Below are positions 20,839 to 31,857 of a DNA stretch of 64,000 nucleotides, one piece after another. The notes beneath the pieces were generated by a model. It saw only the letters and a program-made list of their open reading frames with translations, was not told where the DNA came from and did no database searches. This DNA comes from Fragilaria crotonensis. Lineage: Eukaryota; Bacillariophyta; Fragilariophyceae; Fragilariales; Fragilariaceae. Made by a program: the position numbers and the translations under genes. The stretch spans positions 124,001-188,000 of the forward strand of contig JAKSYS010000002.1 in the NCBI GenBank assembly GCA_022925895.1. Direction: 5' to 3'. Position 1 is the first letter of the stretch; each line of letters opens with the position of its first letter.

Positions 20839-21426
20839 GGCCTTGGCAGGTTTAGTGTTTTACCCTTGAACAAGAAGAGGAGGCTGAGCTAAAAACCTTT
20901 ATTTAAAGGTAGGAGAGCAATTGCTAGATGTTAACTTAAAGGTTAGGTTAAAGACAACAATATGAATGACTTGCAGGTAGAAATAACCTTTTAACCTTTA
21001 ATTTTGCCCTTTGAGAAGAAAGATTGGTGTACAACAGTGATACCGTGTATTGCAGCAGCACTTGATTCAAGTTCAAAAGTGCACAAAGATATGAAGTTGG
21101 CGTGATTGGTGATAAGATGGAAAAAAGTCTCCCCATACCATTAAATTGGAAAAGTCTTCCCATAACATTACTTACTAGGCAATGTTCCTTTTGAACATTA
21201 GTATGGTTCACAGTAAATTATCCCTGAGATAACTATTCAACCCCTCTTGAATGGTTATTACCATTTAGCATACTTTTGCATGTTAAAAGGTTTGAAGATA
21301 AACAAGGTAGTGCATTTCTTCAAAGTTACAGGTAAAGGTAGAATATTATCTTAATGGTAAGAGTTAAAGTGTGGGTTGAAGTTAAAGGTTTTTAAAGGTG
21401 TTCATTTAACGTGGCCTGCCGAGGCC
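20839..21426. mobile_element. MITE-like element with TA target duplication, rich in TTAACCTTTAA words
   Basis: The element is 588 bp long. The left end GGCCTTGGCAGG (20839-20850) and right end CCTGCCGAGGCC (21415-21426) are inverted repeats with one mismatch. TA flanks both (20837-20838 and 21427-21428). The inside is AT-rich and repeats AGGTTAAAG / TTAACCTTTAA words in both orientations. There is no transposase frame. The TA duplication fits Tc1/mariner-type mobilisation. Confidence 0.6.
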
Positions 21427-21428
21427 TA

Positions 21429-22550
21429 CTACTGTAGTATGAATGCGGAGTGCAATGTACTTGCGTACCGTAGTACTTGGGTACAAGTACATCGTACTTG
21501 ATTACTTGAGTACAAGTACAGTACTGGTACAAGTACTAGTACTCCGAGTACCATTGTACGCGGAGGGCTTAAGTACCATAGTACCTAGTACTGTGCTTCG
21601 AGTACTGTAGAGGTCGCATCGACAGTCGACAGTTCACCATTGCTCACCACTGCGTTGTTGAGTCGTGAGTCGTGACGTCGTGACACCGTATCATCCGAGA
21701 ATTGAGAACAATTCTCGTAGAAAATTTGTACGCGCAGTACGTCATTACATAATGTACTAGACGAACCGTAGGACGTACAGGACTCCTGTACTTAGAATCT
21801 TATACAAGAGGGGTATAACTTTCAAGTACTACAAGTCGGTAGAGGAACTTTTACGCGGTTCAAGCTAGCAATTGCTACTCGAAGTAGAAATGGAAACATA
21901 TACCAGATTTGTATAACCCTGACGTTTAACGGCAATATTTGTATATGTTTCCACAGTACTGAACAGAAGAGAATATACATACTGTATATGGATGTATACT
22001 CATATAGCAAAGCGGGTTATGCTAAAGGCACCCGTATATGTCCCCTGATCGAGCCGGCCAACACGTGCCGTAGCGTACGGTAGTACTGAATTCTACTGAC
22101 TACTGGTACAGTGTAGGGTATTTCTGTCCTCAGTGGACTTTTATTCTTTTTCATTCCATTGACTCCTACCGGTAGTCCGGTAAGGGAGAGTACAGTTTTT
22201 TTATTACAGTACAGTGTCTACAGTCTACGCACACCGGTAGAGTCTACAGTCTGGAAGTACCAGGTATATCGACTCCATCTTGACATTATGATATACTGTA
22301 TCATACACTTGCCAGTCCCCCGTACTGTAGTAGTAGACCAGTAGTGAACAGAGTCCCACTTCAGACGCACCACGAAATTTTGTCGTTCGCAAGGCCGCAA
22401 CGCGACACGGGACGCGCAGCCCCTCGTATATGTGAAACGTCAAGAGATTGCCTTGAACTTTGCGATGTGCCAAAGTTTGTTTAGGTTGAAAATTCCTCCG
22501 CATCCGGTGAACTTTGCCTCTCCCCACGAAATCATACCACTTTGTGGATA
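21429..22550. other. Intergenic, strongest GTAC-rich cluster
   Basis: From 21430 to 21610 nearly every 10 bp contain GTAC (for example GTACTTGGGTACAAGTAC). A second cluster lies at 22060-22340. I see no convincing gene. The open frames at 22218-22527 are low-complexity by-products. Confidence 0.5.
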
Positions 22551-23396
22551 AAGCTTAACGTCTAGATATTTCGATCTATTTAGAATCTACATCGAAGATA
22601 AAAGTAACCCTTCCCGAACAGATGATTATAACGTCATGTGAACGTCATCGATACGAACCCCTCGGTTCACTTAAAATCTCATTCCATGTGCATCGATTAG
22701 TCCAAATATGTCATACTTGGGGTACTTTGACTTCTACGTTGGTGCTTTTGAATCATTTGTTCGTTTTAGCCGCGCCCAAATCCGAAGTTGAAACCAACGG
22801 AAGGTCTGGTATACACCTACGCAGGTAAGTAGAAACGGTAGACGATGTACCTGAATGCATTTGGAACGCCAAATGCACAATATCATCACAAAATTCCACA
22901 ATTCAAACTTGGACAATGGACCCTCCACTGCAGACAATCTGCTTGTAATATCTCTGTAGTTCTCCTTCTTTTTTACTCTCCAATCTGTGTCTTTAGCACA
23001 TGTACCAATTGTAGTCAGTAGTAGAGACAATAGGAGTGAACATGTCTGTTTTTGATTGACTTTCAAAGCATTGTTTGAGAAGGGCCTCATGACAAAGAAA
23101 GCTCACCGGCGTACCGGTATCGTGATACCGCCACTGTAGTAGTGGAATCGAGTATGCGGAGCACTTCAGTATTGTAGTGTGCAGTATAAAATCTCGACTG
23201 TGCCGCTGGAGCACTCAGAGTACTGGGATGCACGTAGAATCTACGATGAATTCCGAACTATCGTTGTTCGAATTTTATACTCGCGGGGATGTCCTATGTA
23301 CCAGTAGTACCAACGCTAACAGCAACTCGTAGAGTACTACAGTACTAGCTAGCACAACCCACTGGAGGCACAACACATGTTTCAACTGTTGTGGTA

Positions 23397-24024
23397 CCTG
23401 GGACATCCGGAATTCCTTCTTATTCTGTTAGTGGGTTACACAGATATACGTAGATTAAAAATTGAAATTTCATTAATATACAAAACTAAATATGTTCATT
23501 GTGATGTCGGAAGAGTATTGGCTAGCGTGCGAGCCAGCGTGGCATCGTGGCGAACTTATTTACGAGAAGAAATCTAATCGTGAACTTATTTACGAGAAGA
23601 AATCTTCTCGTGAACTTATTTACAAGAAGAATTCTTCTCATGAACTTATTCATAAGAAGAAATCTTCTTATGAACTTATTTAAGAGAAGATTTCATCCTT
23701 TCAATACACTTTCTCGTAGAAGTCTAACTTAAAAACGAGAAGGTATCTAATCGTGAACTTATTTACGAGAAGAAATCTTCTCAACAACTTATTTAAGAGA
23801 AGAAATCTTCTCATCAACTTATTCATGAGAAGATTTCTAATCGTGGACTTATTTACGAGAAGAAATAACCTCCGAGCCTGCCAAGCCCCCATTTGCATTC
23901 ATGACGCCAGCCAGTATCCATTGACGTTAGTTATAAAGCGGTCGTGTGTCACGTGACTCGATTTGACAGCCCTAAAAAACGCTCGGTAAAGTGAGGTTCA
24001 AGAAGGAATTCCGGATGTCCCTGG
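23397..24024. mobile_element. MITE-like element with TA target duplication, carrying a minisatellite
   Basis: The element is 628 bp long. The ends CCTGGGACATCCGGAATTCC (23397) and the reverse complement ending at 24024 match at 24 of 25 positions. TA flanks both sides (23395-23396 and 24025-24026). Inside are the minisatellite at about 23547-23870 and short AT-rich flanks. There is no transposase frame. It sits within the larger inverted-repeat pair. Confidence 0.7.
23547..23870. repeat. Minisatellite of about 30-bp units with a perfect hairpin in each unit
   Basis: Units of the form GAACTTATTTACGAGAAGAAATCTTCTCGT repeat, first four times in good register and then in degenerate form. ACGAGAAGA-AA-TCTTCTCGT within a unit is a perfect 9-bp-arm palindrome. 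Paired changes (CATAAGAAG with CTTCTTATG) keep the pairing in variant units. Frames through it encode ELIYEKKSSR-type repeats, but these have no sign of being a gene. Confidence 0.8.
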
Positions 24025-24441
24025 TATTCATCAATTCATCACATGTGATCATCGGATGTGGTAACCAAAATTTGGCAACCGTGCCAGCGCGCACTTGCGA
24101 ACACCCCTTTCAACTAGCACTCTGATTGGTGAACGAACAAAGCTGATGACGTCCATGGGGCTGAAGGACAAATGAAGATGAATGTATACAAAAGTATATA
24201 CTTTTATCTTCGATATAGATTCTAAATAGATCGAAATATCTAGACGTTAAGCTTTCTCCACTTTGTGAACTTCACCCATTAAATAGTGGTTACAACAATC
24301 CAGGACGGACTTCGTCGTCGAGAACTTAACCTCACCTATCCCTCCTCATTCCACTTTCCGCAAACGCCAACGTATCTGTATATACAACAACGCTTGAGTA
24401 CCTTGCGATAACGTGATTGCGTCATACTATAGCAGCTGTCT

Positions 24442-26790
24442 ATGGTGGCGGAAGATAAGGAAAGCAAGGGTCGAACAAGTATCACTCATCAGAAAACGGG
24501 AAAATCGAGCTCGTCCAACACAGAAACGATGGACGACCTAAGCATCAGAAGCGTTCGACCCGCTTCAAACATTGCAGGAGTTTCAACTTCTTCGGCACGA
24601 AAGATGGTTCGAGAAGCTCAAATCAGCGGAGTAATCTTTCCTTGGAGCAAGGGCTACAAAACTTGGTGGGGACTCACGGTCGTCTGCGCAATTTTGACAA
24701 TTTTCACCGAGACCTTCCAGATTGCTTTTGGGCCTGGCGGGCTTCCCCAGAATGATGTCAGTGCCTCAGCAACAGAATACTTTTTGCTTTCTGTTTTCGT
24801 CGTGGATATTGGCGTCTCATTTTTCTTGGCCTATTTTAATGAAGATGATGAAATCATATACGATCGAAAGTTGATCGCGAAAAATTACTTGCGCTGCATG
24901 TTCTGGGTTGATGTGTTGGGTGTTTTTCCGTTTTATGCATTTGCTCTGGCGTGCGCAGGTCAGATTGGTCAGGACAATTCCACGACACAATTCCTAGCTC
25001 TCCTCCGTCTGGTGAAATTGGTTCGATTGTACCGCGTGAAGCAACTCTTCGATGTTCTACAATACAACGCGCGAGTTTCGCTCACCTTACTGACCGTCAC
25101 TCGTAACTTTGCGGCGGCCTTGGTTTGGTCGCACTTCTCCGCATGCACCATATACTTCATCGCTCGTGCATTTAATTTTGATCCGGATAACACTTGGATT
25201 GGTGGTCAGGTTGCAGATATGAATACCTTTGAACAGTATGTAACTTCACTTTACTGGGCGATTGTCACATTCACGACCGTGGGCTACGGTGATTATTCCC
25301 CTGTCAACGAAATCGAGCAAGTATGGGGTATAATTTTCATCCTGTTGAATATGATCATCTCCTCGTGGATTATCGGTTCCATGACGTTAGTGATTGTCAA
25401 GCAGGACGAGGCCACCGGTCTTTATCGCGACGCACTTCAGGTTCTCAAGCAATACGCTGCTATTCACAGTCTCGATCGTGCAACGCATAAGAGCCTGAAG
25501 ACTCAGCTCAAGTTAGAATTCAAGAATCGCGAAATTGCTGACGAGCAAGTGCTCGCTCAGTTTCCCAGTGCTGTGCGTCGAAAGGTTCTGCGAAAGCTTT
25601 ACTTGAATTCGTTGTTGCAAACAGGTTTGCTGCAAGATACAAGGCAGCAGTTTATCGATGCGTTTTTGTTAGAATGTACTGTGGAGATATTTAGTCCCGG
25701 CGAAGAGCTGCTGCACCGCGGCAGTGCTTGCTCCGATTTGTACCTGCTGGTCGAAGGAGTTGTCTCGCTAATCAAGCCTGCTGGCCGTTTTTTTGCTGAC
25801 GATCGTCATGAAGGGAACGGGTCTGACGGCGTGCTCCTCAACGCAGGTGCGTTCATCAACGAAATCGGGTTTTTTACCGAGTCCCCGCAGATTGACACGG
25901 TTCGTACCAAAACGGTATGCAAGACATTGACGCTTTCTCGGTCGTCGTACAAAGTGATTGCCGAAAACTATCCAGGAAGTGCTAGCATGATCTTGCAAAA
26001 TCTGTTGGCAAAGGTGGACGCATTTGGAGAAGAAGGAGGCTTGAACTCTTCGGTGGTCCTGCCCAAGAAGATCGAGCTTCTTCGCGCGGGTTACGCGTAT
26101 GAAGACCCCTCAAGCCGTGGTGGGCCAGCTGCTAAAGTTCAGAGTACAAGTACCTCGTCGTCTGCAATAAGGGATCTTATCACAATGTACATGGGCAAGC
26201 ACGAGGATGACAAGATCACCAAATTCTTGTTCGCTGCTGCAAGAGGAGACACCGGTGCCATTGCGCGTATGTGTGATCACGGGTTCGATCCCAATAGCTG
26301 CGACTATGATCAGAGAACAGCACTCATGGTTGCGGCCATGAAAGGGAATACAGACGCGGTGAAGGTAATTTTGGACTTCCAAGCAAATCCAAATTTGGTT
26401 GATATGAGCGGGGCCTCTGCTTTGTATGAAGCGGCAAGGAAAGGCCACGAGGACACTATGGACGAGATGATTTCGCGTGGAGCTAAGTTGTGCATGGACG
26501 ATGGCCAAGCAGCCTCAACGCTCTGCCAAGCTGTATTTGACGGAGATATTCTTACGTTGAGGCGACTCCTTAAGGCCGGGATTAAGGTGGACGCTGCAGA
26601 CTATGATAAGCGTACTGCTTCCCATATTGCTGCCGCAGAAGGCAACGCTGCTGCGTTGAAGGTGTTGGTCGAATTCGGAGCGGACCTAACAGCTGAAGAT
26701 CGTTGGCACAACACGGCGATCGACGAGGGCAAGCGTTCGAAGTCGCGCCACGTCTTGGCTTTCCTCGATACCGTTCGGACTGCAACTTAA
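24442..26790 (+). CDS. Shaker/AKT-like voltage-gated K+ channel with CNBD and ankyrin repeats (copy 1)
   Basis: The protein is 782 residues from a single intronless frame. After a polar N-terminus come six membrane segments (about residues 70-320). S4 reads LLRLVKLVRLYRVKQ, with the first arginine at residue 189 and regularly spaced basic residues. The pore has TTVGYGD (TVGYGD at 279-284), the K+ selectivity filter. A cyclic-nucleotide-binding-like domain spans about 410-545, with FSPGEELLHRGS and an ESPQIDTVRTKT segment typical of plant-type channels. Ankyrin repeats run from about 590 to the end (RTALMVAAMKGN and RTASHIAAAEGN blocks). This architecture matches plant AKT channels, which import K+ at the plasma membrane. 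A tandem paralogue follows 660 bp downstream on the same strand, so local duplication is clear. Whether cyclic nucleotides bind cannot be told from sequence. Confidence 0.93.
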   Translation: MVAEDKESKGRTSITHQKTGKSSSSNTETMDDLSIRSVRPASNIAGVSTSSARKMVREAQISGVIFPWSKGYKTWWGLTVVCAILTIFTETFQIAFGPGGLPQNDVSASATEYFLLSVFVVDIGVSFFLAYFNEDDEIIYDRKLIAKNYLRCMFWVDVLGVFPFYAFALACAGQIGQDNSTTQFLALLRLVKLVRLYRVKQLFDVLQYNARVSLTLLTVTRNFAAALVWSHFSACTIYFIARAFNFDPDNTWIGGQVADMNTFEQYVTSLYWAIVTFTTVGYGDYSPVNEIEQVWGIIFILLNMIISSWIIGSMTLVIVKQDEATGLYRDALQVLKQYAAIHSLDRATHKSLKTQLKLEFKNREIADEQVLAQFPSAVRRKVLRKLYLNSLLQTGLLQDTRQQFIDAFLLECTVEIFSPGEELLHRGSACSDLYLLVEGVVSLIKPAGRFFADDRHEGNGSDGVLLNAGAFINEIGFFTESPQIDTVRTKTVCKTLTLSRSSYKVIAENYPGSASMILQNLLAKVDAFGEEGGLNSSVVLPKKIELLRAGYAYEDPSSRGGPAAKVQSTSTSSSAIRDLITMYMGKHEDDKITKFLFAAARGDTGAIARMCDHGFDPNSCDYDQRTALMVAAMKGNTDAVKVILDFQANPNLVDMSGASALYEAARKGHEDTMDEMISRGAKLCMDDGQAASTLCQAVFDGDILTLRRLLKAGIKVDAADYDKRTASHIAAAEGNAAALKVLVEFGADLTAEDRWHNTAIDEGKRSKSRHVLAFLDTVRTAT

Positions 26791-27453
26791 TCTAACGTCG
26801 TCCAAACAATATGTATGTTTTACTATACTGATGTTGTGATTTAAGATTAAAGCCACTTCAAGTCCATGCACATGGCGTAGCGTATTGCTCGAGTTCGAGT
26901 ATGTCGAGAAAAAACTATATTACTATGTTCTATGATACCGTGGACGACCTGTTGGGACGATGGTACCCGTATCATGTGAAGTGGGTGGGGCGATGGCCAA
27001 ATGGAGTGAACGCATAGCATGGTCCAGTACACAATTAGAAGCAGACTATGACAATATGTCATAGGAGGATGACAGCATGATTCTTGCTTCCCCGTCGTAT
27101 TAAGCACTTTTTTCCACTTCCTACAGAGTTGAAGGTACTGTATGATAATACATGATTTGTGACGTCCGCGACTACGATACTTCCTCGCTACAGGCGGAAG
27201 ATATATAAAAATCAAAATCAAGATTCGTGTATCTGAGTTTCTTTTCTCTGTTCTGCTCTAACTCCGTGCTCCAGGGCGTACTCGAAGATTACTGAGGAAC
27301 AGTCTGGGGTAGGGTCACGCGGTCTCCTCCTTCAAGAGTCCACTTCGGCGTACCAGCGCATGTATCAGAATCCTTGTGAGGACACCACATCCTGACGGCG
27401 ATTTGTAGACGAAAGATAACTCTGTATCAATTGCTTTGTACGTTCGCTAAGAC
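26791..27453. other. Intergenic spacer between tandem channel genes
   Basis: This 663-bp spacer should hold the 3' end of copy 1 and the promoter of copy 2. I see no gene and no strong repeat. Confidence 0.5.
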
Positions 27454-29943
27454 ATGAAGACGAATGCAGAGAGTGACGATAAAGTTTCTGATCTGGGGAC
27501 TGCGACTGATCCGATAGGAACATTGCGAACACCCGAGAGACAGCCGCGCAGACTCGATCGCTCAACGACACTCTCCACTATTGCTGGACTAACCACCGCT
27601 TCGGCGAAAAGGATTATCGAGGAAGAAAACGTGCGAGGAGTCATTTTTCCGTGGAGCAAGGGCTACAAGGCATGGTGGAGCCTCACTGTCTTCGGCGCCA
27701 TCATGACGTTCTTTACCGAGACCTATCAGATCGCTTTCACCCCCGCTGGACTCTACCCCTACGATGACGATTCGTCGATTATCGAATATTTGTTGCTGGC
27801 TGTGTTTACTATTGACATTGTCATCAATTTCTTCCTCGCGTTTCGAGATGACGAAGATGCGGTGGTATACGATCGAAATTCGATCGCCAAGAATTACTTG
27901 CATCTCATGTTTTGGATTGATGTTCTGGGAGTGTTTCCATTTTATGCTATTGCTTTGGCGTGTGCAGGCCAGATTGGCCAAGACAATACCACTACGCAAT
28001 ATTTAGCTCTCTTGGGGTTGGTTAAACTGGTGCGATTACACCGTGTGCAGAAACTGTTCGGCATTCTGCAGTACAACTCCAAGGTTTCGCTCATCTGGCT
28101 GACACTTGTGAGGAATGTTGCGGCAGCCTTGGTATGGTCCCACTTTGCTGCGTGTGTCCTGTACTTCATTGCTCGCCAATCCAATTTCGACCCTGATAAC
28201 ACATGGATTGGTAGTGAAGTCGAGGGCATGACTGCTTCGCAACGTTATGTGGTTTCGCTCTACTGGGCGATCGTCACCTTTGCGTCAGTTGGATACGGTG
28301 ACTATTCTCCTGTCAACCCGGCCGAGAAGATCTGGGGTATCGTTTACATGTTGCTCAACATCATCATCTCTTCGTGGATTATTGGCTCAATGACCTTGCT
28401 GATTGTGAAGCAGGATGAGAAAACAGGTTTATATCGATCCACTATGCAGATTCTGCGCCAGTTTTCCTCTATGAATAAGTTCGATCATGTGATGCACAAG
28501 GGGCTCAAAACGCAGCTCAAGTTAGAATTCAAGAATCGGGAAGTCTCTGATGAGCAAGTTCTCAAACAGTTTCCAAGCGCAGTGCGCCGTAAGATCTTGC
28601 GGAAGCTTTACCTGCCGTCTTTGTTGCAGACGAGTTTGATGCAAAACACGAGGCAACAATTCGTTGATGCATTCTTGACAGGATGCACTGTGGAGATCTT
28701 TAGTCCAGGCGAGGAGCTTCTGCAACGTGGTTCGATTTGCTCCGATTTATACCTTCTGATCGAGGGTGTGATCACGCTTGTCAAGACCGCCGACCGCTCT
28801 GTGGGAGAAAGGCACGAAGGTGGACATGGTGAATCGAGCATTGGTGACAGTGACGTCGTGTTCGGCACTGGTAAAGGGATGCGTATGGAAGCTGGTGATT
28901 TCATCAATGAAGTTGGCTTCCTCACGGAGTCGCCGCAGGTCGAAACCGTTCGTACCAAGACTGTGTGCAAAACTTTGACGATGTCAAGGACCACTTATAA
29001 TTCGATCGCGGAAGATCATCCGGGCAGCGTGGGGAAGGTTTTACAGAACCTTTTGGCGAAAGTGGAGGCCGCAGTAAACAAATCTACTTTGCAAAGCTCC
29101 TCTTCAGGATTGTCACGATCCCTCTCCACTTCGGACGACGGCTCGACGGATAGTTACGCAGCAGATGTTTTCCAAACCGTTGAGGGTGTAGAGTCAACAA
29201 CTGCTCTGAGTGCTGTGCATGATCTGATTAAAATCCACATGGATAAACAGAAAGATGACAATACTACTCGTTTCCTGTTTGCTGCTGCACGCGGCGACTC
29301 GTCCCTGATCGCTCTGATGTGTGATCAAGGTTTTGATCCAAATGGGGCTGATTACGATATGCGAACTGCTCTCATGGTGGCCTCTATGAAAGGCAACACT
29401 GACGCCGTCAGATTGCTTTTGGAATACGGTGCGAATCCCGATCTTGTTGACATGCATGGGACGTCGGCGTTATACGAAGCCACAAAAAATGGTCATGACG
29501 ACACGATGGAGGCGTTAATTGATCATGATGCACAATTGGCCATGAGTGAAGGTCTTGCTGCGTCGACTCTCTGCCAAGTTGTCTGCGATCGGGATATCAT
29601 GACTCTCAAGCGGCTACTGAAGGCTGGGATCCAGATGAATGCCGCGGACTATGACAAACGCACAGCAGTCCATATCGCCGCTGCGGAAGGAAACATCGAC
29701 GCAATGCGCATGCTGGTTGAGCATGGTGTTGACTTGACAGTTGAAGACCGGTGGGGGAACACGGTGCATGATGAAGCGCAGCGATCGAATTCCGCAGAGC
29801 TTTTGGAGTACCTTGAGACATTAAAGGCTGCATCTGACGGACCGCTGTTGGAGCCACAATCGAATGGGCCGCCGTTGGAGCCTCCAGAGGATGGGCTAGC
29901 GTTGGAGCCTCCAGAGGATGGGCCAGCGTCGGAGCCTCTTTGA
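27454..29943 (+). CDS. Shaker/AKT-like K+ channel with CNBD and ankyrin repeats (copy 2)
   Basis: The protein is 829 residues in one intronless frame, collinear with the upstream copy. Six membrane segments, the CNBD-like domain and ankyrin repeats (from about residue 599) are all present. Differences matter: S4 reads LLGLVKLVRLHRVQK, where glycine 188 replaces the first S4 arginine of copy 1 and glutamine replaces a lysine; the filter region is ASVGYGD (S278-D283) where copy 1 has TTVGYGD. A longer, glycine/serine-rich insert lies in the CNBD. The C-terminus adds about 30 residues made of EPPEDG-type repeats absent from copy 1. These changes suggest altered voltage sensing and perhaps gating after duplication. 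Plasma-membrane K+ transport is inferred from the family. Confidence 0.93.
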   Translation: MKTNAESDDKVSDLGTATDPIGTLRTPERQPRRLDRSTTLSTIAGLTTASAKRIIEEENVRGVIFPWSKGYKAWWSLTVFGAIMTFFTETYQIAFTPAGLYPYDDDSSIIEYLLLAVFTIDIVINFFLAFRDDEDAVVYDRNSIAKNYLHLMFWIDVLGVFPFYAIALACAGQIGQDNTTTQYLALLGLVKLVRLHRVQKLFGILQYNSKVSLIWLTLVRNVAAALVWSHFAACVLYFIARQSNFDPDNTWIGSEVEGMTASQRYVVSLYWAIVTFASVGYGDYSPVNPAEKIWGIVYMLLNIIISSWIIGSMTLLIVKQDEKTGLYRSTMQILRQFSSMNKFDHVMHKGLKTQLKLEFKNREVSDEQVLKQFPSAVRRKILRKLYLPSLLQTSLMQNTRQQFVDAFLTGCTVEIFSPGEELLQRGSICSDLYLLIEGVITLVKTADRSVGERHEGGHGESSIGDSDVVFGTGKGMRMEAGDFINEVGFLTESPQVETVRTKTVCKTLTMSRTTYNSIAEDHPGSVGKVLQNLLAKVEAAVNKSTLQSSSSGLSRSLSTSDDGSTDSYAADVFQTVEGVESTTALSAVHDLIKIHMDKQKDDNTTRFLFAAARGDSSLIALMCDQGFDPNGADYDMRTALMVASMKGNTDAVRLLLEYGANPDLVDMHGTSALYEATKNGHDDTMEALIDHDAQLAMSEGLAASTLCQVVCDRDIMTLKRLLKAGIQMNAADYDKRTAVHIAAAEGNIDAMRMLVEHGVDLTVEDRWGNTVHDEAQRSNSAELLEYLETLKAASDGPLLEPQSNGPPLEPPEDGLALEPPEDGPASEPL

Positions 29944-30050
29944 GGTTGTCATTATGCAACAGGCAATGTTCGGTCGAACGAACAAACTTCGTCGAGACAA
30001 GCAAAACGACGCGTACATGTTGAAACAAAACATAAAGTTTAGTGAATAAT

Positions 30051-31857
30051 CTACAACGGAATGTTCGAGTGCTTGCGAGGAATGTTGTCCAACTTCTTGT
30101 TGCGCAGAACCCGAAGGTCGTTGCAGATCAGCCTCCTAGTGTCCTTCGGTTCTATGACGTCATCGATGAAGCCTCGCTGCGCCGCAATGAGAGGATTTGC
30201 AAATCTGCTTGTGTATTCGGCAGTGTGTTCTTCCAAGTCCTGTCGCAACTGTTAGCTGTCTTGTCTTTATCGCGAGCATCTCCGTCACTTCGAAAGGCTT
30301 ACCTTTCCTCTAAAGAGAATCTCGACTGCACCCTTGGCTCCCATCACTGCCACCTCAGCGCCAGGCCAGGCATAGTTGACATCTCCGCGGAGATGCTTGC
30401 TGGACATCACGTCATAGGCTCCGCCGTAGGCCTTTCGTGTGATGACTGTCACCTTGGGAACGTTGGCCTCGGCGTACGCAAATAGCAGCTTGGCACCGTG
30501 GCGAATGATTCCGCCGTACTCCTGAGCAGTTCCCGGCAAAAACCCAGGCACGTCAACGAACGTGACAAGCGGAATATTGAAAGCATCACAGAACCGGACG
30601 AACCGAGCAGCCTTAGTTGAGGCACCAATATCCAGACACCCAGCCAAGGTCAGAGGATTATTTCCAATAACTCCAACAGTGTGACCTTCAAACCGAGCGA
30701 AAGCAGTCACAATATTAGAAGCCATGTCAGGTTGAATTTCAAAGATGTCTCCATCATCGACACATTGACGAATGACATCTTTCATATCGTAGGGGGTGTT
30801 GGGATCATCGGGAACAAGTCTCTCGACTGCTGGGACCAATCGATTTGCAGGATCTGTGCATTTCTTGACTGGAAGTGTACTCTTGTCGTTGGAGCTTGGA
30901 AGAAAACTTAGAAGACGCCGCATGGCTCGTAGAGCTGCGACGTCGTTGGGGTAACTGTCGTGCGCAACACCACTCTTGCTCGTATGAGTAGATGATCCAC
31001 CTAGTTCATCTTTGGTGACATCCTCGTTGGTGACAGTCTTGACGACGTCTGGTCCAGTGACGAACATATACGATGTGTCATCAACCATGAAGATAAAGTC
31101 AGTCATTGCTGGACTGTAAACTGCGCCTCCAGCGCAAGGGCCCATGATGACGCTGTTGATGAATCTGGGTTAGCAGTGTGCGAAGGAGAAGGTCAAGATC
31201 GCATTCAACTTTTACTCACCTGATTTGTGGTATGACACCCGACGCATCAACATTCGCTTGAAAGACGTCGGCATAACCTCCTAAAGAATCCACTCCCTCT
31301 TGAATGCGAGCGCCTCCCGAATCATTGAGCCCGATCACCGGGGCTCCAACTCGCATCGCCATATTCATAACTTTCATCATCTTCTGGGCGTGAGTTTCGG
31401 AGAGAGAACCTCCGAACACGGTGAAGTCTTGGCTGAAAGCATAGACAAGCTTTCCATCAACAAGACCATGTCCAGTGACGATTCCATCTCCAGGGATGTG
31501 AAGCTTGTCCATTCCAAACTCGACGCATCTATGAGCTTTGAGTTGATCAAGTTCAGCAAATGTTCCTTCATCAAAGAGGAGCTCCAAGCGCTCTCGAGCA
31601 GTCAGCGATCCTCGATCATGAAGCTTTCTGATTCGTTTCTCCCCTCCACCGAGAATTGCATTCTCGCGTTCATCGGCCAACTTTTGACGAAAGACGGCCT
31701 TGATGTAAGAAGGGTCTCTTTCAACAGCCAGTTGCTCACTGGCGAGACATGGTGTGGCGTGCAGATATCGCTGTGCTGCAACTCCAACCACACGGCTGGC
31801 ATTGTGACGAGCCACGACAGCGCACCGACGCAATGCGATGGAATACGTTGGCATCAT
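30051..31857 (-). CDS. PCCB: Propionyl-CoA carboxylase beta subunit, mitochondrial
   Basis: Three exons on the minus strand (31857-31220, 31164-30303 and 30239-30051) give 562 residues, close to the usual length. The introns are 31165-31219 (55 bp, GTGAGT...CAG) and 30240-30302 (63 bp, GTAAGC...CAG). The N-terminus is a basic, serine/alanine-rich mitochondrial presequence ending near QRYLHATP. Carboxyltransferase motifs are clear: [77 protein letters not shown], and the C-terminal [20 protein letters not shown]. The enzyme makes (S)-methylmalonyl-CoA from propionyl-CoA together with the biotinylated alpha subunit, which is not in this window. The start is set by ATG 31857, because the frame further upstream runs into GTAC-rich intergenic DNA. 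Confidence 0.95.

Larger units (their letters stand above)
22551..24254. mobile_element. Long inverted-repeat pair (55-bp arms) enclosing a nested element
   Basis: The left arm 22551-22605 (AAGCTTAACGTCTAGATATT...) and the right arm 24200-24254 are reverse complements over about 55 bp with one or two mismatches. They enclose 1.6 kb without a transposase frame, which itself contains a second TIR element. The arms could be the subterminal parts of an old DNA transposon whose outer ends have decayed. The right arm lies less than 200 bp upstream of the first channel gene. Confidence 0.6.

Noticed and set aside
23492-23956. Lysine/glutamate-rich repeat frames (ELIYEKKSSR type) on both strands
   Set aside because: They are translations of the palindromic minisatellite; both strands stay open only because of the unit length.
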